Shown: positions 9,150 to 16,979, counted from the first letter of the stretch. The stretch is DNA of 47,461 nt from Hyphomicrobiales bacterium (GCA_021775755.1 JAJFHE010000057.1:1-47461); one strand, 5' to 3'. The notes: generated by a model not told the origin, from the letters alone. Made by a program: numbers and translations.

Positions 9150-10301
9150 TCAAGCTTTCGCCGATCCGTCTTGCGGGTTGTTCCGGTTCGTTTTCATTAG
9201 GTCCAGGTATCGCGCGCCCAAATCAAGCGCCCGTCTGATGGTAACGTCCATATCGAGATATTGATACGTCCCCAGCCGACCTACAAAGGTCACGTTCATT
9301 TCGAGTTGCGCGCGCTGTTCGTAGCGCGTCAGCAGGTTTTGATCACCGGTGAGCCTAATGGGATAATATGGAATGTCGCCGGCACCGCAGGCGCGCGAGT
9401 ACTCGCGGTATGCGACCGTATTGTCAAATTCCCCGGCACTCCAGGGAGCAAAGTGCTTGTGCTCGGTAATTCGCGTGTATGGAACATCCGCGTCGGGATA
9501 GTTCATCACTGCGGTCCCCTGAATGTCGCCCTTCGCCCTGATGGTTTCGAAGTCAAGCGTGCGATACTCAAGACGGCCAATATCGTGATGAAAATACCGG
9601 TCGATCGGGCCACTGTAAAAAACATGGTCGAACGCTTCATCAAGCTCTTCAAAGCCGCAATTCAACCGAATTTCGACTCCATCACAATCGAGAATCCTGC
9701 GCACTGCCTCCGTGTAACCCTGTTTCGGCATCCCCTGGTATTTGTGATTGTAGTAGTTGTCATCGTAGTTGAAGCGCAGCGGCAGGCGCTTGAGGATCGA
9801 TACCGGAAGCTGGTCCGGCTCCATGCCCCACTGTTTCCGGGTGTAGCCTTCCAGAAACGCCTTATAGAGCTCCTCCCCGACCATGGCGAGCGCCTGCTCC
9901 TTGAACGTCACGGGATGCGCAATGTCTGAACGTGCCTTGGCCGCAACGAACGTACGCGCCTCGTCCGGGGACAATGCAGTACCAAAGAACTGATTGATCG
10001 TGTGAAGGTTAATCGGCAGGGAATAGACCCGGCCCCGCACCGTTGCGCGCACCCGGTTTACATAGGGCATCATGTCGGCAAAGCGATTGATGTACTCCCA
10101 TACCTCAGTGTCGTCGGTGTGGAAGATGTGCGGTCCGTACCGGTGCACCAATACTCCAGATTCGGGATCGGGTTCCGTGTGGCAGTTGCCGGCAACGTGA
10201 GGGCGCTCATCGACGACCAGACACGCCAGGCCGGCACTGGACAGCCGGCGCGCCAGAACCGCGCCGCTCAATCCCGCCCCCACTATGCAAATGCGCGCCA
10301 T
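9150..10301 (-). CDS. glf: UDP-galactopyranose mutase
   Basis: This 383-aa flavoenzyme interconverts UDP-galactopyranose and UDP-galactofuranose, the donor for galactofuranose in surface glycans. The FAD-binding motif is CIVGAGLSGAVLARRL at the N-terminus. Family hallmarks follow: GNCHTE, YGPHIFHTDD, the KQWGM stretch, and the C-terminal FVGRLGTYQYLDM. Length is normal for bacterial Glf. It is the first gene of a short minus-strand set with the downstream glycosyltransferase. The ribosome-binding site is weak (CGGA). Confidence 0.95.
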   Translation of the reverse strand: MARICIVGAGLSGAVLARRLSSAGLACLVVDERPHVAGNCHTEPDPESGVLVHRYGPHIFHTDDTEVWEYINRFADMMPYVNRVRATVRGRVYSLPINLHTINQFFGTALSPDEARTFVAAKARSDIAHPVTFKEQALAMVGEELYKAFLEGYTRKQWGMEPDQLPVSILKRLPLRFNYDDNYYNHKYQGMPKQGYTEAVRRILDCDGVEIRLNCGFEELDEAFDHVFYSGPIDRYFHHDIGRLEYRTLDFETIRAKGDIQGTAVMNYPDADVPYTRITEHKHFAPWSAGEFDNTVAYREYSRACGAGDIPYYPIRLTGDQNLLTRYEQRAQLEMNVTFVGRLGTYQYLDMDVTIRRALDLGARYLDLMKTNRNNPQDGSAKA

Positions 10302-10450
10302 GGCCAGTTCCGTTGTTCGTTGCGGCTTTCTACACTATCGCCGCGATACCCGCGAGAACGAACGGCCAATGAAGTTCCCCGCAAACAGGCGCGATCGGCC
10401 AATGGCGCGCAGCGCGCGCGTCACGGGCCCGGTATCTGCAGAGTGGAAAC

Positions 10451-10543
10451 TGGCGGAGAGGAAGGGATTCGAACCCTCGAGACGGTTTCAAGCCGTCTAC
10501 TCCCTTAGCAGGGGAGCGCCTTCAGCCACTCGGCCACCTCTCC
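10451..10543 (-). tRNA. tRNA-Ser (anticodon GCU)
   Basis: Read on the minus strand, the 93-nt sequence folds as a tRNA with a 7-bp acceptor stem (10537-10543 with 10455-10461), a discriminator G and an encoded CCA (10453-10451). The anticodon stem-loop has GCT between CT and AA, so it reads AGC/AGU serine codons. A long variable arm, diagnostic of tRNA-Ser, separates the anticodon and T arms. The T arm contains GGTTCGAATCC. Confidence 0.97.
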
Positions 10544-10580
10544 ACCGCCGTGTATGCCGCAGTGGTCCCTTGGATTCAAG

Positions 10581-10613
10581 GAGAATTCGGCGAGAATTCG
10601 GCGAGAATTCGGC
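10581..10613. repeat. Three perfect tandem copies of an 11-bp unit
   Basis: GAGAATTCGGC is repeated three times without change (10581-10591, 10592-10602, 10603-10613), 38 bp past the 5' end of the tRNA-Ser gene. No gene overlaps it. It is a simple variable-number repeat or a small multi-site operator; each unit contains one GAATTC. Confidence 0.9.
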
Positions 10614-10702
10614 GTGCCACAAACGTTCGATCGGCTGGCGGCCTCCGGCGGTCTGGAATTATTCCGTTCGTGTATCACTTAATTTTCGCCCAAAAACCAT
10701 AT

Positions 10703-10718
10703 GTTAACCTCCTTTAAC
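10703..10718. promoter_or_regulatory. GTTAA-N6-TTAAC palindrome upstream of the putative small RNA
   Basis: A perfect 5-bp inverted repeat with a 6-base spacer lies just upstream of the predicted small-RNA start, in a local AT-rich stretch. It recalls a CtrA site (TTAA-N7-TTAA), but the spacing is one base short, so the regulator is not assigned. Confidence 0.35.
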
Positions 10719-10724
10719 TACTCT

Positions 10725-10817
10725 GGCCCTGTTCAACATTGGACATTCCTTGTTCCAATCCTCCAAGTGCCCGGCTCCGGCGTGCCCCCCCAATAACGCC
10801 GGAGCCGGATTTTTTTT
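10725..10817 (+). ncRNA. Candidate small regulatory RNA with CCUCC linker (suhB/mmgR-like layout)
   Basis: No plausible protein is encoded here, yet the stretch ends in a very strong intrinsic terminator. A first hairpin forms between ATTGGA (near 10737) and TCCAAT (ending near 10761). It is followed by an unpaired linker with CCTCC, complementary to a Shine-Dalgarno sequence, and then the terminator stem. Hairpin, anti-SD linker and terminator is the layout of Hfq-dependent alphaproteobacterial small RNAs. It agrees with my unverified recollection of the suhB/mmgR family. The 5' end is estimated and no good -35 box was found. Confidence 0.5.
10771..10817 (+). terminator. Strong rho-independent terminator of the candidate small RNA
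   Basis: A perfect 13-bp GC-rich stem (10771-10783 with 10796-10808) closes a 12-base loop and is followed by eight consecutive T residues (10810-10817). No protein gene ends here on the + strand, so it must terminate a non-coding transcript. Confidence 0.85.
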
Positions 10818-11030
10818 GGGAGCTCTCTCACGATTTGCCGCAACGCCGAAATGTCACTTGCATGCAAACGAGTTGAAGCGGCAGCGCCGACCGGTTTGCG
10901 TTACGGTTGCATCTGAGAGATTATCGGCATCGCGTGGTTTGCATTCGTTCGCCGCAGTGCTTATGTCGGAATGACCGGATACACCGGTTGCGGCAGCACA
11001 TCGGTGCAGCCAATCGCGAGGGAGGGAAAC

Positions 11031-11420
11031 ATGCGGACAGCGCGAGGTACCGTGCTACTGGGTTGTGCATTCACCGCAGTGTTGGTTGCGGCAACTCCCG
11101 CAAACGCCGCCGTAGCTGCGGTTTCCCACACGGCGGCCCCATCCGGGGACGTGGCATCGCGGCCCGCGCAAGCCCTGGTTCGTTATGCAGACGCCGACAC
11201 TCTCTACACGTTTAATAACGACCTCGCCTTTGAACAGGCCAACCAGCGCTATCGCAGCAATGACGGGTACGTCACGAACTTCGGTTCCGAGCTTGCACCG
11301 CTAGTTCCCTTTGCCGACGATGGCAATCTGTATTTGCAGCGGCGCGATGTGGTAACGCCCGGCTCGAATTACCGGCTGCAAGATGGTCAAACAAGCATCC
11401 AGCTGAACTTCGATTTTTAG
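11031..11420 (+). CDS. Small secreted protein of unknown function
   Basis: This 129-aa protein has a clear Sec signal peptide: MRTARG, a hydrophobic core, and a cleavage site after TPANA near residue 26. The mature part has no Cys and no family I recognise; the last third (YLQRRDVVTPGSNYRL) is rich in polar and aromatic residues and ends QLNFDF. The start at 11031 is preceded by GAGGGAGGG, a strong ribosome-binding site. A possible promoter, TTGCAT (10939-10944) and TATGTC (10962-10967) with a 17-bp spacer, lies upstream. It is probably periplasmic or extracellular. Confidence 0.7.
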   Translation: MRTARGTVLLGCAFTAVLVAATPANAAVAAVSHTAAPSGDVASRPAQALVRYADADTLYTFNNDLAFEQANQRYRSNDGYVTNFGSELAPLVPFADDGNLYLQRRDVVTPGSNYRLQDGQTSIQLNFDF

Positions 11421-11538
11421 GTCGGCCAACGAAGTGCGGCCGTTTCACAACATCGTGACGACGAGGTTTCACATCGCAGCCACTATTATGGTTCTTATCG
11501 AATAGAGCGTCTTTCCAAGGAAAACCGGAGCTATCGAC

Positions 11539-12108
11539 ATGACAAATCTCTTCTCCATCATTTCATTTGCCGTGTTGCGCAGAGCGCTGGCATTTTCCGC
11601 ACTGGCTGTTGCCGCCTCGCTCATGGTTGCGTCACAGGCCGTGGCAGCAGGCGGCGGCTCGAGCAGCGGCGGCGGAACCACCACACCGCCAGCCGATTGC
11701 ACAAACGATTCAACGGATTGCGAAGACGACAAGTTGCATGACAACCAGGTCTACGACCTGGGTGCATCTCTTGCGCAGGCCGGGCGCTACGAGCGGGCAA
11801 TCGAAGTGTTGCTGAGTGCCAACGACCTCGACGATCCACGCATCCTCAACTATCTCGGCTACAGCCATCGCAAGCTTGGGCGCATCGGTACGGGCATCGC
11901 CTATTACGGTCGTGCGCTCGACATTAATCCCGATTTCGTGCTTGCGCGCGAATATCTGGGCGAAGGATATGTGTCGATCGGTCGGATCGACAAGGCCGAG
12001 GAACAGCTCGACGAGATCGCTCAACGATGCGGCGTGTCATGCGAGGAGTATGTACAACTGGCACAGGTCATCGCCGACGCGCGCAATGGCGTAACCGCGG
12101 AGTGGTAA
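11539..12108 (+). CDS. Exported TPR-repeat protein
   Basis: This 189-aa protein has an N-terminal signal peptide ending near SQAVAAG, then a Gly/Ser/Thr-rich linker. Two to three TPR units follow (about residues 70-165), for example ILNYLGYSHRKLGRIGTGIAYYGRALDINPDF. Four Cys residues, two in the linker (CTNDSTDC) and two near the C-terminus (RCGVSCEEY), could form disulfides in the periplasm. TPRs mediate protein-protein contacts, so it is probably a periplasmic scaffold. It follows the secreted 129-aa protein by 118 bp and may be separately transcribed. Confidence 0.75.
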   Translation: MTNLFSIISFAVLRRALAFSALAVAASLMVASQAVAAGGGSSSGGGTTTPPADCTNDSTDCEDDKLHDNQVYDLGASLAQAGRYERAIEVLLSANDLDDPRILNYLGYSHRKLGRIGTGIAYYGRALDINPDFVLAREYLGEGYVSIGRIDKAEEQLDEIAQRCGVSCEEYVQLAQVIADARNGVTAEW

Positions 12109-12361
12109 ACTCCTGAACGGGCGAGCCGCGACTAACAGGTGCGGACTGGAACAAGCGGCGGCGGCTCGGCAACGAGCCCCCGCCGACCGTTTGGGGCACC
12201 ATCATCACGGCTGCGCACAGGCGGCAGTTGCTTTCCCTCTCCAAAGCCGCTAACCAAACGCCACCAGAATCATCCGCCACAATTGGCCCTTCAGCAGGCT
12301 GAGCCGGCGGTGCGCCGCAGGTAGCGTGGCGTGGAATTCGGCATCTTGAGGGAGAGCGAGC

Positions 12362-13162
12362 ATGGCTTCGGAAAACGGTGCACAAAGTGGCGGATTCGAC
12401 TTCAAGACGATTGTCGCCGTGGCCGCCCTGGCTGTCGCCTGCGCCTCGCTCTACTACACGACAACCGTGGATACGCGCGGTGCCGTCGCGGATCTGGAAG
12501 GTTCAATCCGCTCTCTGACGACCAAGCTAAATGAGAAACCGGAATCCGACGACGTCCTGCAGCTGATAAATTCCGATGTTCAGCCGCGCATCGATGGCGC
12601 GGCGGCGGAACTTCGCCGCAGTCTGGATGGCATTGAAGCGGAAGTCGGTTCATTGCGCGGCACACTGGGCGGGCGCCCGACGGAAGATGCCGTACGCGCG
12701 ATCGCCGAAGCCGTGTCAAGCGGCGAGAGCGAAACACTGATTGCCGAGCGTTTGCCGGAGCTTATCGCACTGAACGCTGTGCCGAAAGGCGCCGTCGTGG
12801 CATTTGCAACCTCCTGCCCTACGCACCTTGGCTGGCAGGAACATGAAGCGGCTCGAGGCCGCTTCCTGGTTGCCGCCGGCACTCATACGGATGCCGATGA
12901 CACAACACGAAATTTCGTTCCCGGCGTGGGGTTGAACGATGGCGAATACACTCACGTGCTCACGGCGACCGAGATGCCGACGCACCATCATACCGTGGAA
13001 CGGCAAGGGCCGACGCGCGGCATAACCGATGTGCCGCCGCTTGGATCCGACGGCGCGATCATCGCCACGATTGAACCGGAACTGACCAGTGCGGCGGGCG
13101 GCGGAGAGCCACACAACAACGTGCCGCCCTATATCGCCCTTCACTTCTGCGAAAAGCTGTGA
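12362..13162 (+). CDS. Membrane-anchored protein with a phage tail-collar-like C-terminal domain
   Basis: The 266-aa protein has one N-terminal membrane segment (about residues 17-37, VAVAALAVACASLYY). A long helical, coiled-coil-prone region (about 40-140) follows, then a C-terminal domain resembling the Tail Collar fold. Hallmarks are GRFLVAAG, LTATEMPTHHHTV and the closing HNNVPPYIALHFCEKL. Two Cys residues (in FATSCP and HFCEKL) could form a disulfide. The start has GGGAGAGCGAG upstream. No phage genes are near, so this is a host envelope protein that exposes the domain outside the membrane (inference). Function unknown. Confidence 0.75.
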   Translation: MASENGAQSGGFDFKTIVAVAALAVACASLYYTTTVDTRGAVADLEGSIRSLTTKLNEKPESDDVLQLINSDVQPRIDGAAAELRRSLDGIEAEVGSLRGTLGGRPTEDAVRAIAEAVSSGESETLIAERLPELIALNAVPKGAVVAFATSCPTHLGWQEHEAARGRFLVAAGTHTDADDTTRNFVPGVGLNDGEYTHVLTATEMPTHHHTVERQGPTRGITDVPPLGSDGAIIATIEPELTSAAGGGEPHNNVPPYIALHFCEKL

Positions 13163-13187
13163 GCGGTACAGAGACTCCGGGCCGCTG

Positions 13188-13204
13188 CTTAGAATTGTTA
13201 TAAG
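13188..13204. promoter_or_regulatory. Irr/ICE-like palindrome 1
   Basis: CTTAGAATTGTTATAAG matches the rhizobial iron-control element as I recall it (TTTAGAANNNTTCTAAA) with three mismatches, two of them a symmetric outer pair. It lies 250 bp upstream of the iron-binding protein gene. It is nearly the reverse complement of the second box 18 bp away. Confidence 0.4.
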
Positions 13205-13222
13205 CTACTGTTTTTACTTATT

Positions 13223-13239
13223 TTTTGAACAATTCTAAA
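13223..13239. promoter_or_regulatory. Irr/ICE-like palindrome 2
   Basis: TTTTGAACAATTCTAAA matches the recalled iron-control element TTTAGAANNNTTCTAAA with a single mismatch. With the first box it also forms an 11-bp perfect inverted repeat (13189-13199 with 13228-13238). That could instead be a weak hairpin ending the upstream gene, although there is no T run after the stem. Confidence 0.45.
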
Positions 13240-13456
13240 TCCGACTTCCACAGTTGGTTTTTAATTGACTCATCTCTGAATCGACCGTATTGAGCAATTT
13301 CTTCGGACCGTTCCGGTGCGCGGCGCCCTCTAGCGGGGATTGATCTAGCGCAAGGTTCAAGGCGGCCGAACCATGCAAGGTGCGTGCAGCCGAACCGGTC
13401 TCTTGTGCTCGGTTGGGACGGGCACGAACAGCGCACGACGAAAGGCACGTAGCAAT

Positions 13457-14497
13457 ATGACCGGGCGAATTCTAAGGCGCATGCTGACCCTGGCCGCGCT
13501 GGCAGCAACCGCGCTTGGCGGTTTTGTGGCGCCGGCGCAGTCAGGAGAAGAAGTCAATGTCTACTCCTACCGCCAACCGTTTCTGGTTGAACCTCTGTTC
13601 AACGCTTTCACGGCAGAGACAGGTATCGAAGTCAATACGATCTTCGCCAAGAAGGGCCTGATCGAACGCATTGCGCACGAAGGCCGCAACAGCCCTGCCG
13701 ATGTACTTCTGACGGTCGACATCGGACGTTTGACCGAAGCGGTGGCGCGCGACATCGCCCAGCCGGTGAACTCGGAAATTGTTCTCGCCAACATACCTGC
13801 GACGCACCGCGATCCCGAGGGTAACTGGTTTGGCCTCACCCGCCGCGCCCGCGTGATCTATGCCTCAAACGAGCGCGTCCAGCAGGACACGATCACGTAT
13901 GAGGAGTTGGCGGAGCCGCAGTGGCGTGGCCGCGTCTGCATCCGCTCAGGCCAGCATGTCTACAACCTTGCGCTGTTTGCATCGATGATTGCGCATTTGG
14001 GCGAAGACGGCGCCAAGACCTGGCTCGAAGGCCTGCGTACCAATCTTGCGCGCCAGCCAAGCGGAAACGACCGCCAGCAGGTGCGCGGCGTCTATTCCGG
14101 TGAATGCGATGTGGCGATCGCCAACACCTACTACATGGGCAAGATGCAAACGAACCAGGATGAACCCGAGCAACAGGACTGGGCACGGTCTGTGCGCATA
14201 CTGTTCCCGAATTCCGATACACGCGGCACGCATGTCAATCTATCAGGCATGGTTCTGGCACGGCACGCCCCCAATCACGACAACGCGCTCAAGCTGATGG
14301 AATTTCTTTCCAGCTCAGAAGCGCAACGCATATACGCGGAGGTCAACTTCGAGTACCCCGTGAACGAAAGCGTTGCCTGGTCTGAACGGGTGTCGTCCTG
14401 GGGCGATTTTAGCGCCGACACCATTGCGCTCAGCAGTATCGCGGAACTTCGCTCCCGCGCCAGCGCTCTGGTCGACGAAGTCGGGTTCAACGACTAG
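13457..14497 (+). CDS. Ferric-iron ABC transporter substrate-binding protein (FbpA/FutA-like)
   Basis: This 346-aa periplasmic binding protein has a signal peptide ending near APAQSGEE. Fe(III)-binding tyrosines are in place: YSYRQ near the N-terminus and the diagnostic tandem pair Tyr225-Tyr226 in ANTYYMGKM. It should bind ferric iron in the periplasm and deliver it to an ABC permease. No permease or ATPase gene is adjacent, so its partner lies elsewhere. The start at 13457 is preceded by AAAGG and gives a normal signal peptide. Two Irr/ICE-like boxes upstream suggest iron-dependent control; a hairpin terminator follows. Confidence 0.9.
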   Translation: MTGRILRRMLTLAALAATALGGFVAPAQSGEEVNVYSYRQPFLVEPLFNAFTAETGIEVNTIFAKKGLIERIAHEGRNSPADVLLTVDIGRLTEAVARDIAQPVNSEIVLANIPATHRDPEGNWFGLTRRARVIYASNERVQQDTITYEELAEPQWRGRVCIRSGQHVYNLALFASMIAHLGEDGAKTWLEGLRTNLARQPSGNDRQQVRGVYSGECDVAIANTYYMGKMQTNQDEPEQQDWARSVRILFPNSDTRGTHVNLSGMVLARHAPNHDNALKLMEFLSSSEAQRIYAEVNFEYPVNESVAWSERVSSWGDFSADTIALSSIAELRSRASALVDEVGFND

Positions 14498-14515
14498 ACC
14501 GTTTCAACGAGGAAA

Positions 14516-14555
14516 ATGCCGGCGTTGTCTTATTGACACTGCCGGTATCTTTTTT
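14516..14555 (+). terminator. Rho-independent terminator after the iron-binding protein gene
   Basis: ATGCCGGC (14516-14523) pairs with GCCGGTAT (14541-14548). An inner TGTC/GACA pairing extends the stem, and six T residues follow (14550-14555). It isolates the binding-protein gene from the next one. Confidence 0.8.
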
Positions 14556-14665
14556 GGTCAGGACACGTTTTTCTGATCAGAATCGCGCGCAAAAGCTGCT
14601 AAAGAACAAGGTGTGCTGGCGCGGTCCGGAAGGAATGGCGCGGCGTCTACGTGGAGTGATTGGAT

Positions 14666-14962
14666 ATGAAGCGGCGTATCGTCGTAGCGATGAGTGTGTT
14701 TGCAGCGTTTTCCGGCCTGGCCGCGACAACGCAGCCGGTGAGTGCGGATGAGTACTATATTCCCCGCGGCCACGCCTATGGCCCGGGCATGGAAGTCCTG
14801 CCGCCCTTGAACAGCGAACAGGATCGCATCAATGCGATGGCTGATATTCGCGAGGCGGAAATCCAGCGCCGTCTGCGCGAGGAGCGCATGTTCCAGGAAC
14901 AGTTCAACCTTTGGGTTGACCTCAACCTGACACGCCCCGGCAGGCCCTACTCACCTTACTAA
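14666..14962 (+). CDS. Small secreted protein of unknown function
   Basis: This 98-aa protein has a Sec signal peptide (MKRRIVVAMSVFAAF, cleavage near PVSA-DEYY). The mature part is short and highly charged, with a helix of alternating Glu/Arg (REAEIQRRLREERMFQEQ), then NLTRPGRPYSPY. ATG 14666 was chosen because GGAG at 14653-14656 lies nine bases upstream. No recognised domain. It converges with the Sel1-like gene. Confidence 0.65.
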   Translation: MKRRIVVAMSVFAAFSGLAATTQPVSADEYYIPRGHAYGPGMEVLPPLNSEQDRINAMADIREAEIQRRLREERMFQEQFNLWVDLNLTRPGRPYSPY

Positions 14963-14993
14963 CGAGCCGAAACCGGCCCGTAACATCTGGTTG

Positions 14994-15263
14994 CTAGTGC
15001 GACTGGAGCCATTCGCGTGCCTGGCGTTGCGCCACGGCGACGTCGTCGGCCGACATCTCACGAGAAACTTCCTTACGATAGTCGCGCGCGGCTCCGTTGC
15101 CGTTCATGGCGGCGAGGTTGAACCATTTGTGCGCGGCGACAAGGTCGGGGTCGCGGTCGCGTCCCGATGAATACATAAGGCCGAGCTCGTAAAAGATATC
15201 GGTGGCCCCTGATTGCGCGGCACTTTCGGCTGTAGCGAAGTCTGTCATTTCAATGCGGGCCAT
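14994..15263 (-). CDS. Small Sel1/TPR-like repeat protein
   Basis: This 89-aa protein contains one Sel1-like repeat (FYELGLMYSSGRDRDPDLVA followed by AHKWFNLAAMNGN). There is no signal peptide, so it is probably cytosolic. Sel1 repeats bind partner proteins. The start has a perfect AGGAGGT ribosome-binding site, which suggests strong expression. Function unknown. Confidence 0.75.
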   Translation of the reverse strand: MARIEMTDFATAESAAQSGATDIFYELGLMYSSGRDRDPDLVAAHKWFNLAAMNGNGAARDYRKEVSREMSADDVAVAQRQAREWLQSH

Positions 15264-15643
15264 GGCGATTTACCTCCTGATCTATCGCCGCCCCGGGGTC
15301 GTTGTTTTCATTGTTCCCGAGGCATCGGATTGTTCCGCAAGGTCCTTACCCTGCATGCCAATATCGTGGCGCGCCGGCGTACAAAACGCGTTAAAGGAGT
15401 CGCTTAATTTTGTTTGAATCAAATCTTAGACTTTCCTGAACGATCACCACCCCGGTCGCCTGTTTCGTATATATTTCAACGGTTTATCGGAAACATAGAT
15501 TTGAACCCGACAGCTGGGATTCAGTGTTCGATAACCAATTCGGCAAGTGTGGCACGCGTGAACGCTAAAAGTTGATCACTCCGGCCGCCCAACGGGCGCC
15601 AAATTGTGATGACACTTTTTCGACGCGGTGATACCCATAGGAC
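15264..15643. other. 380-bp divergent intergenic region
   Basis: This separates the minus-strand Sel1-like gene from the plus-strand DUF2147 gene and must hold promoters for both. A small palindrome TTTGATTCAAA-like stretch lies near 15413-15423 in a local AT-rich patch. I see no convincing -35/-10 pair, no RNA gene and no small ORF with a good ribosome-binding site. Confidence 0.5.
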
Positions 15644-16156
15644 ATGGCCTTGTACGCGAATCGAATCATTCAGTTGACCGTCGCTTTCGTACTGGCGGTT
15701 ACCCTGCACAGCTCAAGCGGCGATGCGGCGGCAAGCGGTTCGCTCGCCGGGACGTGGCGCACGGAAGGCGGCCGTTCGCATGTGCGTTTCTCAAGATGCG
15801 GCGGTGGCTGGTGCGGCCGCGTGGTCTGGTTGCGGATCTCGACGGATTCGAGCGGAAAACCGTTGAAGGACGAAAACAACCCCGATCCCGGCTTGCGCAA
15901 CAGAAACCTGCTGGGCTTGCGGATTTTCTATAACCTCACCGCCAAGGGTGGCGAAGGCGTGTGGCAGGGCCATGTTTACAATCCCCAGGACGGCGACGTT
16001 TACAACGCCTTTCTCACCGTCGAATCCGAGCGGCGCCTGCGGGTGAAAGGGTGTATTGGCGAGATCCTCTGCGGCACCCAGACCTGGTCGCGTGTCAGCC
16101 GCTCAAGCACACCGGAATCAACCGGCAACACCCAGAGCGCCGACACCGTCAGATAG
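15644..16156 (+). CDS. DUF2147 family exported protein
   Basis: This 170-aa protein has an N-terminal signal peptide (about 29 residues, ending near GDAAAS). The DUF2147 pattern follows: LAGTWRTEGGRSHVRF, then CGGGWCGRVVWL, then WQGHVYNPQDGDVYNAFLTV. The final block has CIGEILCGTQTWSRV. Two Cys pairs suggest disulfides in the periplasm. The family is common in Proteobacteria and its molecular role is not established. AGGA sits just before the ATG. Confidence 0.85.
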   Translation: MALYANRIIQLTVAFVLAVTLHSSSGDAAASGSLAGTWRTEGGRSHVRFSRCGGGWCGRVVWLRISTDSSGKPLKDENNPDPGLRNRNLLGLRIFYNLTAKGGEGVWQGHVYNPQDGDVYNAFLTVESERRLRVKGCIGEILCGTQTWSRVSRSSTPESTGNTQSADTVR

Positions 16157-16183
16157 CTTGCATCAAATAATTCGCAACGCGGA

Positions 16184-16909
16184 TCAACGTGCGGTTTGCT
16201 TGAAGAGCAGTTGCCAGGCTTTGTCGTCTTCCCGCATCTGGCTGGGCACCCTGCGCACTTCCTCACCCAGTGCCATGCCGCGTTGTACGGCGGGCCGTGC
16301 CATGACGCGCTCAAACCACTTTTTCAGATGCTTGAACTCCGCGATGTCCTGTCCCTGCCGTTTGTAGGGCTTGATCCAGCCAATGCAGGCCATGTCGGCA
16401 ATGGAATAGCTGCCAGCAAGAAAATCGCGCTGGCGCAGGTGCTTGTTCATGACGCCGTAGAGCCGGTTGCATTCGTTGGTGTAGCGCTCGATGGCGTAAG
16501 GCAGTTCTTCGCGCGCATAGTGGCGGAAATGGTGCGCCTGCCCCGCCATTGGACCAAGACCGCCCATTTGCCAGAACAACCACTGATCGACCTCAACCCG
16601 GTCGCGTACGCGCTTTGGATAAAACCTGCCGGTGTTGTTGCCGAGATATTGCAGGATGGCGCCTGACTCAAAGATCGAGATCGGTTTACCGCCCGGCCCT
16701 TCGGGGTCGACAATGGCGGGCATCCGGTTGTTCGGCGCGATCTTGAGGAAGTCGCGCTTGAACTGATCTCCCTTGAGTATGTCGACATACTTGACGGTGT
16801 ACGGCAGCTTGCACTCTTCAAGCATGATCGACACCTTCCACCCATTGGGGGTCGGCCAATAGTAAAGATCGATCGGTTTACGCGGTTTCTTGCCCGCACT
16901 GGAGCCCAT
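16184..16909 (-). CDS. Glutathione S-transferase, YfcG/YghU-like, paralogue 1
   Basis: This 241-aa GST has an N-terminal thioredoxin-fold domain with YYWPTPNGWKVSIMLEE, a cis-Pro region NRMPAIVD and the glutathione-binding FESGAIL. An all-helical C-terminal domain follows. The Thr/Asn N-terminal motif is typical of the nu-class disulfide-bond oxidoreductases that act with glutathione. The start at 16909 has AAGGA upstream; a longer upstream frame lacks support. A close paralogue lies at 24347-25045. Confidence 0.9.
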   Translation of the reverse strand: MGSSAGKKPRKPIDLYYWPTPNGWKVSIMLEECKLPYTVKYVDILKGDQFKRDFLKIAPNNRMPAIVDPEGPGGKPISIFESGAILQYLGNNTGRFYPKRVRDRVEVDQWLFWQMGGLGPMAGQAHHFRHYAREELPYAIERYTNECNRLYGVMNKHLRQRDFLAGSYSIADMACIGWIKPYKRQGQDIAEFKHLKKWFERVMARPAVQRGMALGEEVRRVPSQMREDDKAWQLLFKQTAR

Positions 16910-16979
16910 GTCCGTCGTCCTTGTTCGATTTCGCCCCGGTTGCGGACACGTACTATGCGCGCCGGTACTGCGTGATGCT

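Noticed and set aside
12362-13162. Prophage remnant because of the tail-collar domain
   Set aside because: No other phage genes, integrase or att sites are near, and the protein has a host-type membrane anchor.
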